47,153 nucleotides of DNA from Pseudomonadota bacterium (lineage in GTDB: Bacteria; Pseudomonadota; Gammaproteobacteria; Burkholderiales; SG8-39), in contig JANXRZ010000006.1 of NCBI GenBank assembly GCA_025352885.1, positions 1-47,153 on the forward strand, written 5' to 3'. The position numbers and the translations under genes are program-made. The notes beneath the pieces are model-generated. The model saw only the letters and a program-made list of their open reading frames with translations. It ran no database searches and was not told the origin of the DNA. This document shows positions 1 through 7,673 of this stretch, one piece after another; the first letter of the stretch is position 1, and each line of letters opens with the position of its first letter.

Positions 1-180
1 CAGGCGAAGCTCGAATCGGCCTGCCTCGCTGCCACCAGGGAGCCAGCTTTCGCCGATGCCATGAAGAAGCAGGGCACCGAGGCGCGCCACCTCGGGCGGA
101 AGGAGTACGCCGAGTGGCTGAAGAAGAACGACGAACTCAACAAGGAAATCGCCAAGGACACCGGCCTGCTCAAGCGCTGA
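1..180 (+). CDS. Bug/TctC-family tricarboxylate receptor, C-terminal fragment
   Basis: The last 59 codons of a gene that begins before the window. The fragment ends in LAATREPAFADAMKKQG, a Tyr-Ala-Glu-Trp segment and a charged tail, as Bug-family periplasmic receptors of tripartite tricarboxylate transporters commonly do. It lies 7 bases ahead of tctB and in the same direction, so it is most likely the receptor (TctC) that delivers a carboxylate to the TctAB permease. The signal peptide and binding site are outside the window, so the identification rests on the tail and the context. Confidence 0.75.
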   Translation, partial: QAKLESACLAATREPAFADAMKKQGTEARHLGRKEYAEWLKKNDELNKEIAKDTGLLKR

Positions 181-187
181 GGCCGGC

Positions 188-676
188 GTGAGACTGTCCC
201 GCGACGGAATAGGCGGCCTGGTCACCCTGGCCGGCAGCCTGGTGCTGTTCTGGATGACCATCGGGCTCAAGGACAATCCGCTCGTCCCCATCGGCCCGGG
301 GTTTTATCCGCGCATCGTGCTTGGGATCAGCGCGGTGCTCGGGTTCGCGCTCTTCGTCTCCGATTACCTCGAGCAGAAAAATCGCCCGGCCAAGGCGGCG
401 ACTGCAGCGCCGTCCGGGCCGCCGCTGAACTACGTTCTGGTGGCGATGACGTTTGCGGTTTTCGGGCTCTACGTGATCGCGCTGCCTTATGTCGGGTTTC
501 GAATCGCCACCATTGCGTACGTTGCGGTGACCAACGCGCTCCTCGCGCCGCCCAAGAGCATGAAAGCGTGGGTGGGGATGGCGGTGCTTGCGGTGGCGAC
601 CGCACTTCTCTCCCATTTGCTGTTCGAGCAGTACCTCTCGGTGCTCCTGCCGCGCGGACGCTGGACGGGGCTCTGA
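188..676 (+). CDS. tctB: TctB, small membrane subunit of tripartite tricarboxylate transporter
   Basis: This 162-residue hydrophobic protein has about four membrane segments (around residues 10-30, 40-58, 80-103 and 122-140). It has the TctB pattern of a short N-terminal Arg-containing head, a long first hairpin with a Gly-Pro-Gly-Phe-Tyr-Pro motif near residue 38, and a charged cytoplasmic loop (EQKNRPAKAA). TctB supports the large permease TctA in sodium- or proton-driven uptake of citrate-like acids. The GTG start was chosen because it lies just after the receptor gene and gives the usual family length. The stop is one base before the tctA start, so the two are probably translationally coupled. 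Confidence 0.88.
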   Translation: MRLSRDGIGGLVTLAGSLVLFWMTIGLKDNPLVPIGPGFYPRIVLGISAVLGFALFVSDYLEQKNRPAKAATAAPSGPPLNYVLVAMTFAVFGLYVIALPYVGFRIATIAYVAVTNALLAPPKSMKAWVGMAVLAVATALLSHLLFEQYLSVLLPRGRWTGL

Positions 677-677
677 C

Positions 678-2207
678 ATGTTCGAGCTGCTCGGCGACGG
701 CATCGTCAACATCCTGCAGTGGAAATACCTGATCCCACTGTTCATCGGCTCGTTCGTCGGGGTCATCGGCGGCGCGTTGCCGGGCATCACCATCACGATG
801 ACCGTGATCGTGGTGCTCCCTTTCACGTTCGGGCTCGAGCCGCTGCAAGGCCTCTCGGCCATGATCGGCGTCTATGTGGGCGGTGAAACCGGCGGGCTGA
901 TCACCTCGTGCCTGCTGGGCATTCCCGGCAAGCCGTCGGCTGTCGCAACGACGTTCGACGGGTTCCCGATGGCGAAGAACGGCGAGCCGGGGCGCGCGCT
1001 CTGGCTGGGCATCTGGGCATCGATCTTTGGCGGGCTGCTCGGCGCCGTTGTCCTCGTGGGGTCGACCGCGCCCCTTGCGAAGATGGCGCTCGAGTTCGGG
1101 CCTTGGGAATACTTCTCGCTGTTCGTGCTTGCGCTGTCGATGGTGGCGGGGCTGGTCGAAGCCTCGCTCGTCAAGGGGCTCGCCGCCGGCGCTATCGGCC
1201 TGATCCTCACGGTGCTCGGCAACGACCCGGTGCTGGGCAAGCCGCGGCTGACCCTCGGGATCGAATTCCTCGAGGGTGGGGTGCCGTTCCTGCCGGTGCT
1301 GATCGGCGTCTTCGCGTTCGCGCAATTGATGTCCGAAGTCGAGCGCATGGGCGGGCAGCACGTTGCTGTAGATGCGGTGCATCGCGGAGTGAGCCTCGCG
1401 GTGTCGCACATCAAGGTCATCGGCGAGATCTTCTCGCGTCCGGTGCTGCTGCTATGGTCGACCTTTGTGGGCCTCGTCATCGGTGTGCTGCCGGCGATCG
1501 GCGGCAGCGCGGCCAACATGCTTGCCTACGACCAGGCGAAGAAATTCTCCAAGCGTCCGGAAAAATTCGGCACGGGGATCCCGGAAGGCATCATTGCCTC
1601 CGAGTCCTCGAACAACGCGAACGTGGCCGGTTCGCTCGTCACCATCATGGCGTTCGGGATCCCGGGGGACGCAGTGACCGCCGTGATGCTGGGCGCCCTG
1701 ACGATCCACGGCATCCAGTCCGGGCCCCTGTTCGTCCTCCAGAACCCGGTACTCGCCTATGGGATGTTCGCTGCGTACATCGTCGCGCATGCCCTCGTGC
1801 TCATCATCCTGTGGATCGGCGTGCGCTGGATGCTGCTCATCGTCTCGGTCCCCAAGGCCGCGCTGTTCCCGGTCGTGCTGGTGCTGTGCGTGATTGGCGC
1901 GTACGCGCTCAACAACACGGTGGACAACGTCTACGTGCTGCTGGTGTCCGGCCTGGTGGGCTACGGCATGGTGAAGCTCGGGTTTCCGCTCGCGCCCTTC
2001 ATCCTTGGCGTGATCCTCGGAGACCAGATCGAGATCAACCTCGTGCGCGCCATCATGACCGACAGCAATCCGTGGCTCTTCCTCACGCGGCCGATCTCGG
2101 GCGGCCTGCTGATTGCGTCCGTGCTGTCAGTGGTGCTCGCGGTCTGGCAGCACCGCAGGGCGCAGCGCAGTGGCAAAGCGGCGGCCGAGGACGACGTCGA
2201 CTTCTAG
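678..2207 (+). CDS. tctA: TctA, large permease of tripartite tricarboxylate transporter
   Basis: This is a 509-residue integral membrane protein, the usual TctA length (about 500). It carries the family's Gly/Pro-rich motifs: GALPGITITM near the N terminus (about residues 31-40), GVYVGGETGG and LGIPGKPSA near residue 75-90, and a second-half repeat with GVLPAIGGSAAN, PEGIIASESSNNAN and MAFGIPGDAVTA. These two Gly-rich regions are characteristic of the inverted-repeat transport core. It carries a carboxylate across the inner membrane after delivery by the Bug receptor. The ATG one base after the tctB stop was preferred to upstream in-frame codons, which lie inside tctB. It ends an apparent tctCBA operon; the gene after it is on the other strand. 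Confidence 0.95.
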   Translation: MFELLGDGIVNILQWKYLIPLFIGSFVGVIGGALPGITITMTVIVVLPFTFGLEPLQGLSAMIGVYVGGETGGLITSCLLGIPGKPSAVATTFDGFPMAKNGEPGRALWLGIWASIFGGLLGAVVLVGSTAPLAKMALEFGPWEYFSLFVLALSMVAGLVEASLVKGLAAGAIGLILTVLGNDPVLGKPRLTLGIEFLEGGVPFLPVLIGVFAFAQLMSEVERMGGQHVAVDAVHRGVSLAVSHIKVIGEIFSRPVLLLWSTFVGLVIGVLPAIGGSAANMLAYDQAKKFSKRPEKFGTGIPEGIIASESSNNANVAGSLVTIMAFGIPGDAVTAVMLGALTIHGIQSGPLFVLQNPVLAYGMFAAYIVAHALVLIILWIGVRWMLLIVSVPKAALFPVVLVLCVIGAYALNNTVDNVYVLLVSGLVGYGMVKLGFPLAPFILGVILGDQIEINLVRAIMTDSNPWLFLTRPISGGLLIASVLSVVLAVWQHRRAQRSGKAAAEDDVDF

Positions 2208-2215
2208 CGCCGGCC

Positions 2216-2839
2216 TTACTGCGCGACGGATTTTTCCAGCGCCGCCCTGAACTGGGCGAGTTCCTGTGCGTTCAAATCCGACACCGCCCACCATCGCATT
2301 CCGGACCGTTCCCACGCGGCGAGATTGAATCCCTGCCGCTCAGAGGGGCGCAGTCGGGCTTCGCGCGACCCGGGCGAGATGAAGAGATTGATCAGATGCT
2401 GCTTGTGCCGGTACACCAAGGCCGCAACCGGCCGCCGGTCGAGGTAGTCCAGCCGCCCGCCGACCAGCGCAAATCCCTGCGAGGTGAGGTCGATCACGGG
2501 CGGAGAAAAGTCGAGCTTGCCCGCGAACCATGGCTTCACCGTGTGGCTGTCGGAGGAAGCAATGTCGAAAGCGTGATCGACCATGAGCGAGCGCACGTGG
2601 GCCGCAACGATCTCGTCGGCGAGGCGGTCTTCGGAGAGTGGCGAAAGGAAGTAGAGGGCCGTAGCCGCGACAATGGCGAAAGCCGCCGCAAATCCCGGAG
2701 CCCAGCCCCACGATCTTTTAGGCGCTGGCTGCTTAACTCGTTCTTCGGGCAGCGACGCGAGAATGCGCGCGCCGAGGCCCGGCGGGGCGGCGTGGTAAGT
2801 CGCCTCCTTGCGGATCCTTGCGCCCAGTTCGTCATCCAT
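2216..2839 (-). CDS. Transmembrane anti-sigma factor
   Basis: A 207-residue protein with a short cytoplasmic N terminus (about 45 residues), one membrane segment at about residues 48-66 (rich in Ala, Phe, Val and Ile) and a periplasmic C-terminal domain. This is the layout of RsiW-like anti-sigma factors. The N-terminal part has no clear zinc HxxxCxxC motif, so it would belong to the non-zinc group. It starts 8 bases inside the end of the upstream ECF sigma gene, a typical overlap for a sigma/anti-sigma pair, and is therefore inferred to hold that sigma factor inactive at the membrane. The inducing signal cannot be read from the sequence. Confidence 0.82.
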   Translation of the reverse strand: MDDELGARIRKEATYHAAPPGLGARILASLPEERVKQPAPKRSWGWAPGFAAAFAIVAATALYFLSPLSEDRLADEIVAAHVRSLMVDHAFDIASSDSHTVKPWFAGKLDFSPPVIDLTSQGFALVGGRLDYLDRRPVAALVYRHKQHLINLFISPGSREARLRPSERQGFNLAAWERSGMRWWAVSDLNAQELAQFRAALEKSVAQ

Positions 2840-3350
2840 TGCAGGTCTCCTTGGCGAGCAGCTCGGCGAACTCCTTGCGCGCGCGCGACAGGCGCGACAT
2901 GACCGTGCCCATTGGAATCGCGGCAATGTCCGCGATTTCCCGGTACGACAGGTCTTCCATTTCCCTCAACACCAGCACCTCGCGAAATTCAACGGGCAGG
3001 CGCCGGAGGGCCGCATTGACCCGCCCGCGCTCGTCCTTCCTCGCCAGCAGGGTCTCCGGCCCTTCCATCTGGACTTCGCCATGCTTGTCCTCGTCGTACT
3101 CGCGCGTCGAAATTGAGGCATGGCCCCGCTCGAGCCAGCTCATGGCGGTGTTGCGCACGATGGCGAGCAGCCAGGCCCGGCCGGACTCGCCGTGCAGGCT
3201 GTCGAGGAAGCGGAAGGCGCGCAGGAAAGCTTCCTGCACGACGTCTTGCGCATCCTGGTCGCTGCGCACGAGCCAGCGGGCGAGGTTATGCGCCGCGTTC
3301 AGGTGAGGCAGCACCAGCGCCTCGAACCGCCGGGTCTTGTCACTTTCCAA
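2832..3350 (-). CDS. ECF-type RNA polymerase sigma factor
   Basis: A 172-residue ECF sigma factor. Region 2 is visible at about residues 8-75 (DQDAQDVVQEAFLRAF, then the helix around WLLAIVRNTAMSW). Region 4 is at about 108-160 (LPVEFREVLVLREMEDLSYREIA and the helix-turn-helix GTVMSRLSRARKE). An ATG 45 bases further upstream is in frame, but it lies inside the predicted promoter between its -35 and -10 elements and would not be transcribed from it. The TTG used here has a strong ribosome site, AAGGAG, 8 bases before it. The anti-sigma factor follows with an 8-base overlap. The gene is probably autoregulated from a promoter identical in its elements to the one driving the divergent phosphoesterase gene. 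Confidence 0.93.
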   Translation of the reverse strand: MESDKTRRFEALVLPHLNAAHNLARWLVRSDQDAQDVVQEAFLRAFRFLDSLHGESGRAWLLAIVRNTAMSWLERGHASISTREYDEDKHGEVQMEGPETLLARKDERGRVNAALRRLPVEFREVLVLREMEDLSYREIADIAAIPMGTVMSRLSRARKEFAELLAKETCNG

Positions 3351-3372
3351 GCGTGGCTCTCCTTGCCGCTGA

Positions 3373-3405
3373 CTGCATGACTGCTTGCGGCGCATTTTTA
3401 TTCCC
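3373..3405 (-). promoter_or_regulatory. Predicted ECF promoter of the sigma/anti-sigma operon
   Basis: Read on the minus strand, GGGAATAAA (3405-3397) is followed after exactly 15 bases by GTCATGCAG (3381-3373). The same two 9-base words with the same 15-base spacer occur on the plus strand at 3426-3458. A GGRA-type -35 and a GTC-type -10 are typical of ECF sigma factors. Transcription would begin a few bases before the AAGGAG of the TTG start. Autoregulation is an inference. Confidence 0.75.
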
Positions 3406-3425
3406 GCCGCAGCACTTTTCGATCC

Positions 3426-3458
3426 GGGAATAAACCGGCGGGGGACCGGGTCATGCAG
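3426..3458 (+). promoter_or_regulatory. Predicted ECF promoter of the phosphoesterase/cupredoxin genes
   Basis: GGGAATAAA (3426-3434), a 15-base spacer and GTCATGCAG (3450-3458) repeat exactly the elements found on the other strand in front of the sigma gene. Transcription would start near 3465, leaving a leader of about 30 bases that contains the AAGGAGA ribosome site at 3484-3490. The mirrored arrangement predicts that the neighbouring ECF sigma factor switches on both directions together. Confidence 0.75.
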
Positions 3459-3495
3459 CGTACAGGCCGTTCCACCCCCTCACAAGGAGACCCAC

Positions 3496-4377
3496 ATGAA
3501 GCAAGGCATCGATCGGCGCGAGTTCCTCAAACTGGCGGGCGTTGGCGGGGCGGTCTTCGCTTCGGGCCTTTACCCGCTGTCTGCGCAGGCCCAGGCGGCA
3601 GACGATTTCTTCTTCGTCCAGCTTTCCGACACGCACTGGGGCTTCCAGGGGCCGCCCAATCCTGACGCGAAGGTCACACTGAAGAAGGCCGTCGCGGCGG
3701 TGAACAGCCTCGACCAGCAGCCGGACTTCATCGTTTTCACAGGCGACCTCACGCACACGACCGACGACCCTGCGGTGCGCCGCCAGCGCCTCGCCGAATT
3801 TCGCGACATCGTCGGCGAGCTGAAAGTGAAGAACGTGCGCTTCATGCCGGGCGAGCACGACGCTTCGCTCGACAAGGGCGCCGCCTACCAGGAGTTTTTC
3901 GGCAAGACGCACTACACGTTCGACCACAAAGGCGTGCACTTCATCGTGCTCGACAATGTGTCCGATCCGGGCGCGAGCCTGGGCGAAGAGCAGCTCGCCT
4001 GGCTAGCCGCCGACCTCAAGCAGCTGGCGGCTAGCCAACGCATCGTGGTGTTCACGCATCGGCCTCTCTTCGATCTTGCCCCGGATTGGGATTGGGCGAC
4101 GAAGGACGGCGCCAAGGCGGTGAGCCTGCTCATGCCGTACCCGAACGTGACGGTGTTCTACGGCCACATCCACCAGGAAAATCACCATACGACGGGGCAC
4201 ATCGCGCACCACGCCGCGAAGTCGCTGATTTTTCCGCTGCCGGCACCGGGATCCCAGCCCAAGCGCGCGCCGATCGCGTGGAATGCGGCCGAGCCCTACA
4301 AAGGGTTGGGCTTTCGCGGGGTGAGCTCGAAGAAAGCCGACCTCGCACTCGTCGAGTTCCCGGTGCAAAAGGCCTAG
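3496..4377 (+). CDS. Tat-exported calcineurin-like metallophosphoesterase
   Basis: This 293-residue protein begins with a twin-arginine export signal (DRREFLKLAG at about residues 6-15, then a hydrophobic stretch ending near AQAQA). It has the five metallophosphoesterase blocks in order: D45-x-H47, GD near 83, GEHD near 119 (the family more often has GNHD), a His in FTHRP near 186, and GHIH near 222. It should therefore bind two metal ions and hydrolyse a phosphoester in the periplasm; the substrate is unknown. AAGGAGA lies 5 bases before the ATG. It is the first gene downstream of the predicted ECF promoter and is followed after two bases by a cupredoxin gene. The folded export route fits an enzyme that must receive its metals in the cytoplasm. 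Confidence 0.9.
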   Translation: MKQGIDRREFLKLAGVGGAVFASGLYPLSAQAQAADDFFFVQLSDTHWGFQGPPNPDAKVTLKKAVAAVNSLDQQPDFIVFTGDLTHTTDDPAVRRQRLAEFRDIVGELKVKNVRFMPGEHDASLDKGAAYQEFFGKTHYTFDHKGVHFIVLDNVSDPGASLGEEQLAWLAADLKQLAASQRIVVFTHRPLFDLAPDWDWATKDGAKAVSLLMPYPNVTVFYGHIHQENHHTTGHIAHHAAKSLIFPLPAPGSQPKRAPIAWNAAEPYKGLGFRGVSSKKADLALVEFPVQKA

Positions 4378-4379
4378 CA

Positions 4380-4748
4380 ATGGATCGAAGGCGATGGCTC
4401 GCACTTGCGGCGACGCTGACCGCAGCCGGGTGCGGCGGCGCGCTGGTAAGTGAAGAGCGCACTGTCCGCACTGTCCGCACGGTCAGCCTCCACAGCCGGA
4501 AGTTCGAATTCGTTCCGGAGCAGATCACCCTTGCACGCGGAGAGCCAGTCGTGCTGGAACTCATCGCCGACGACATTGCGATGGGGTTCCGGTGCAGGGG
4601 ATTGGACTTGTCCGCTGAGATGGTGCCCGGCAAGCCGTCGGTGCTGCGATTCACGCCCCAGGCGGCGGGCAAGTTCCGCTTCTACTGCGACGTGTTTTGC
4701 GGCGACGGGCACGAAGACATGGACGGGCACATCGTCGTCACGGGCTGA
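4380..4748 (+). CDS. CuA-like cupredoxin lipoprotein
   Basis: A 122-residue protein with a lipoprotein-type leader ending in LTAAGC (Cys18) and a cupredoxin fold resembling cytochrome oxidase subunit II. The copper loop is CDVFCGDGHEDM (Cys103, Cys107, His111, Met114), matching the CX3CX3HX2M CuA motif. The upstream His that CuA proteins usually carry is replaced here by Met68 in DDIAMGF. It starts two bases after the phosphoesterase stop and probably shares its ECF-controlled transcript. It may be a periplasmic copper or electron carrier; no oxidase subunit is nearby. A 9-base direct repeat near 4458-4480 encodes Thr-Val-Arg-Thr-Val in the linker after the lipid anchor. Confidence 0.8.
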   Translation: MDRRRWLALAATLTAAGCGGALVSEERTVRTVRTVSLHSRKFEFVPEQITLARGEPVVLELIADDIAMGFRCRGLDLSAEMVPGKPSVLRFTPQAAGKFRFYCDVFCGDGHEDMDGHIVVTG

Positions 4749-4751
4749 CCC

Positions 4752-4757
4752 TACAAT
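4752..4757 (+). promoter_or_regulatory. Possible -10 box (TACAAT) for the TAXI receptor gene
   Basis: TACAAT lies 29 bases before the ATG of the receptor gene, just after the cupredoxin stop codon. No convincing -35 box is visible, so this is a weak call based on the hexamer and position. Confidence 0.3.
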
Positions 4758-4786
4758 GGCGGTGTCTCCAACCGCATAGATCCGCC

Positions 4787-5740
4787 ATGTCACGAGGTGC
4801 AGCAGTCGTGTTTTGCCTGGCGCTCGCAGTTGGAGCGGTCGGTGCCCATGCCGAGGACAAGACCCGGGTGCTGCTGGGCACAGCGACGCCCGGCGGCGGC
4901 TTTCCCGTCTATGGGGCCGCCTTCGCCGCAACGATCAACGAAACCGATCCCACGCTGGTAATCGAAACGATGAATACGCGCGGCAGCGGCGAAAACATCC
5001 CGCTGCTCGAAGCGCGCAAGATCGACATCGGCCTGGTCCAGGGTGAATCGGCCCATGAAGCGATCAACGGCATTGGCCGGCCGCCGGCGGACCTGAGAGT
5101 CCTCACGGCGATGTACTCGTCGCCCGGAATGTTCGTCGTGCGCGCCGACAGTCCTGCACGGTCCATCCGGGACCTCGTCGGCAAACCCGTCGCGTTCGGC
5201 GCAAAAAGCTCCGGCCTGGTGATCCTCGCGCGCTACGTGCTGGACGGGATTGCTCTCGACCAGGACAAGGATTTCAAGGCTGTCTACCTCGAGCGGGCAG
5301 GCGATGGACCGCCCATGACGCTCGACGGACGCGTAGCGGCGCTCTGGGGTGGCGGGGTCGGTTGGCCGGGGTTCCAGGTGATGGCTGCGAGCCCGGGCGG
5401 CGCGAGATTCATTGCTCCGGACGCCGACGAGATCCGCCGCATCCTGGCAAAGCATCCTTTCCTCAGGCCGCAAAGCGTTCCGGCAGGCACTTACCCGGGG
5501 CAAGCGGCAAAGATCGATTCGGTCGGGTCATGGAGCTTCGTGCTGACGCATCCCGCGCTGCCGGAGGAACTGGCTTATCGCCTGATGAGAGCCGTGCACA
5601 AGGGCGAGACCGCGATGGCGCAACGCTTGCCTGCGGCGTCCGAAACCACTGCAGCCAACACTTTTGCAGCCGCGCCGCGGCCGAACCTCATCCATCCAGG
5701 CGCACTGCGATACCTGCGCGAGTCGGGGATTGCACGCTAG
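4787..5740 (+). CDS. TAXI-family (TRAP-associated) solute receptor
   Basis: A 317-residue exported protein: signal peptide at about 1-22 (VVFCLALAVGAVGAHA), then LLGTATPGGGFPVYGAAFA, the usual opening of TAXI-type receptors. Further family features are MNTRGSGENIPLLEARKID (a T-x-G-S-x-x-N-like ligand region), FVVRADSPARSIRDLVGKPV and AFGAKSSGLVILARYVLDG. TAXI receptors normally feed TRAP transporters, but no TRAP permease gene is adjacent, so it is an orphan receptor here. The ATG was chosen because it begins the signal peptide; the in-frame region before it is the end of the cupredoxin gene. No ribosome site is obvious. Confidence 0.82.
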   Translation: MSRGAAVVFCLALAVGAVGAHAEDKTRVLLGTATPGGGFPVYGAAFAATINETDPTLVIETMNTRGSGENIPLLEARKIDIGLVQGESAHEAINGIGRPPADLRVLTAMYSSPGMFVVRADSPARSIRDLVGKPVAFGAKSSGLVILARYVLDGIALDQDKDFKAVYLERAGDGPPMTLDGRVAALWGGGVGWPGFQVMAASPGGARFIAPDADEIRRILAKHPFLRPQSVPAGTYPGQAAKIDSVGSWSFVLTHPALPEELAYRLMRAVHKGETAMAQRLPAASETTAANTFAAAPRPNLIHPGALRYLRESGIAR

Positions 5741-5774
5741 CGTGGAGTAATACCGTTATCGCTAGCTGAACCTT

Positions 5775-5783
5775 TGCTAGACT
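5775..5783 (+). promoter_or_regulatory. Extended -10 box (TGcTAGACT) close to a start codon
   Basis: TG, one base, then TAGACT lies 8 bases before the ATG of the glycosidase gene. No ribosome site is present in those 8 bases. Transcription would begin at or just before the start codon, giving a leaderless or nearly leaderless mRNA. Confidence 0.5.
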
Positions 5784-5791
5784 GCGCCGCC

Positions 5792-7003
5792 ATGACGGAC
5801 AGACATCCCGAACCGGTCGCGCATGTCGAGTTGATGGAGCAATGCCGGTTGCGTTCCCTGCAACTGCTTCACGACAATCTCGCGCCCGAGGGCATCCTGG
5901 CCGCCAGTCGCACGGATCGGGCGGGAGAGCGCGGCTACTGTGCGATCTTCGGACGCGACGCTTCAATCTGCGCCATCGGCATGGGCATCTCGGACGATCC
6001 GGTGCTGGCGAAAGGCGCGCTCGACGGCCTGGAGACGCTCGCGGCCTACCAGGCGCCCAGCGGCCAGATCCCCAACATCGTTGACGTCCGCCACTCCCGC
6101 CCCGACTTCTGGTACGTGGGCTGCATCGACGCGACGTTGTGGTGGCTGATCGCGGTGGCGCTGCTCGACCAGCATCGCTCCCAGGGCACGCTGCAGCGGC
6201 ATTTCGCGCCCACGGCCAGGCGCGCCCTGCACTGGCTCCAGTGCCAGGAGCATCCGGCCTTCCGCCTGTTGCAGCAGAACGAGGCGAGCGACTGGGCCGA
6301 CATCATGCCGCGCAGCGGCTTCGTGCTGTACACCAATGCGCTGTGGTATCTGGTGAAGCGTCTCTACAGCCTGCCGGGCGCTGAAGAGACCCGCCAAAGC
6401 GCGGGGCACCTCCTGATGCCTTTCACACAACCTGCTTCGGACGACCGGCGCACCGAGATCCTCGCCTCGTATGCCCGTGAGAGCGCCACGGACCGGGGCT
6501 TGTACCTTTCTTTCCTGAACCTAGCGACTTTCGGCAACGAGGGCGATGCCTTCGGCAATGCGCTTGCCGTGCTGGGTGGGCTGGCCGAAGGGCCGGCGCA
6601 GGACCGGGTGCTCGGCGCCCTTGATACGAGCGGAGTTGGGGACGTTTATCCCATGCGGGTGATCTGCACGCCGATCCAGACGCGCAGCCGCGCATGGCGC
6701 CCTTACATGAACCGCCACAAGCAGAACTTCGCGTGGCAGTACCACAACGGCGGCATCTGGCCGTTTGCCGGCGCGTTATGGATTACCGCGCTAGCCGAAG
6801 CCGGCCGCAAAGAGGCGGCCACGATTCGCCTGGCGGCCCTCGCCGGCGCCAACTCGCTCGACGACTGGGGCTTCAACGAGTGGCTGCACGGCAAGACGTT
6901 CAGGCCGGGCGGCATGCGCGGTCAGTCGTGGAACGCCGCCACCTACCTCATTGCCCACCGTGCAGTTCACCAGGCCGAACCGCTGTTCCGCACGTTTTCT
7001 TGA
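5792..7003 (+). CDS. Six-hairpin glycosidase (neutral invertase / amylo-1,6-glucosidase type)
   Basis: A 403-residue soluble protein with the repeating helix-pair pattern of (alpha/alpha)6 barrel glycosidases. Recognisable blocks are YCAIFGRDASICAIGM (about 50-65), DFWYVGCIDATLWWLIA (about 109-125), NEASDWADIMPRSG (about 165-178), WQYHNGGIWPFAGALW (about 313-328) and FNEWLHGKTFRPGG. The acidic residues in FGRDAS, CIDAT and SDWAD are candidates for catalysis. Similar proteins are annotated as GH100-like or amylo-alpha-1,6-glucosidases; which sugar bond it cuts is not decided by the sequence. There is no signal peptide, so it should act in the cytoplasm, perhaps on sucrose or a storage glycan. 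A -10 box ends 8 bases before the ATG. Confidence 0.78.
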   Translation: MTDRHPEPVAHVELMEQCRLRSLQLLHDNLAPEGILAASRTDRAGERGYCAIFGRDASICAIGMGISDDPVLAKGALDGLETLAAYQAPSGQIPNIVDVRHSRPDFWYVGCIDATLWWLIAVALLDQHRSQGTLQRHFAPTARRALHWLQCQEHPAFRLLQQNEASDWADIMPRSGFVLYTNALWYLVKRLYSLPGAEETRQSAGHLLMPFTQPASDDRRTEILASYARESATDRGLYLSFLNLATFGNEGDAFGNALAVLGGLAEGPAQDRVLGALDTSGVGDVYPMRVICTPIQTRSRAWRPYMNRHKQNFAWQYHNGGIWPFAGALWITALAEAGRKEAATIRLAALAGANSLDDWGFNEWLHGKTFRPGGMRGQSWNAATYLIAHRAVHQAEPLFRTFS

Positions 7004-7058
7004 CGCAGGGCGCGCGCAACCCCAAGAATCGAACTCCTGCATAGCGTGGAGAACGACC

Positions 7059-7673
7059 ATGGGACAGTGGAGCCGCAAGGACGATCCTGATCCGTTCATC
7101 GAGCTGGTCCCCGTCGAGAAAGCCGAAGGCCTGCGCAAGGCCCTGTACGAGGAACTCGAGCGCGCCCGCGGCAAGGGTCGGGTCTCCAACCTTTTCAAGG
7201 CGTACTCTGCTTTCCCGGCGCTTGGCCTTGCGAACTTCCACCGCCTCATGGCCCTGCTCGGCGAGGGCGTGCTGAGCGTCAAATTCAAGGAAGCGGTGAT
7301 GACGGCGCTGGCGGAGATCAATCGCTGCGACTATTGCGTCTCGTTCCATGCATCGGCGCTCCGCAACGCGGGCGCATCGGACGCCGAAGTCGATGCGGCG
7401 CTCAACTTCGATCCCAAGCGAATCGGATTGTCGGCCAAGGAACAGGCACTGTTCGAGTACGCAATCAAGGCTAACGGCGACCCGCACGGGATCACGCGCG
7501 CCGATGTGGATGGATTGCGCAAGCACGGCGTGACCGACGCCGAGATCGTAGAGACGCTCGAGACCGTGAACACGGGGAACGCGTTCAACCTGATTAACGG
7601 TGCGTTGAACGTGGGCCCCGACGATTTCCTCGGCGGCTACAAGAAAGAGCGCGGCGAGCAGTGGGCCGCCTGA
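7059..7673 (+). CDS. AhpD-like / carboxymuconolactone decarboxylase family peroxidase-related protein
   Basis: A 204-residue helical protein of the AhpD/CMD fold. The redox motif is Cys90-Asp-Tyr-Cys93 followed by SFHASALRNAG, with the His three residues on as in AhpD-type peroxidase-related enzymes. It should act as a thiol reductant or peroxidase in the cytoplasm. The ATG was chosen because the preceding in-frame stretch overlaps the end of the glycosidase gene and has no family character. The next gene, a thioredoxin-like protein, begins 13 bases inside this one, and a RidA gene follows, so the three form a plausible small operon for oxidant or reactive-metabolite defence. Confidence 0.87.
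   Translation: MGQWSRKDDPDPFIELVPVEKAEGLRKALYEELERARGKGRVSNLFKAYSAFPALGLANFHRLMALLGEGVLSVKFKEAVMTALAEINRCDYCVSFHASALRNAGASDAEVDAALNFDPKRIGLSAKEQALFEYAIKANGDPHGITRADVDGLRKHGVTDAEIVETLETVNTGNAFNLINGALNVGPDDFLGGYKKERGEQWAA

Noticed and set aside
908..2902. Long open frame of 664 codons overlapping tctA
   Set aside because: It is rich in Arg and Ala, has no family features and lies across tctA and the anti-sigma gene; it is a high-GC shadow frame.
3348..3395. Longer sigma factor beginning at the ATG at 3395
   Set aside because: The extra 15 residues have no family match, the ATG lies inside the predicted promoter, and the TTG has a much better ribosome site.
4458..4480. Short tandem repeat in the cupredoxin gene as a regulatory or phase-variable element
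   Set aside because: Two 9-base units keep the frame and encode linker residues; a change in copy number would not switch the gene off.
5733..5744. Perfect 12-base palindrome CACGCTAGCGTG at the end of the TAXI gene
   Set aside because: It has no loop, overlaps the stop codon and lacks a T-run; a chance palindrome is likely.
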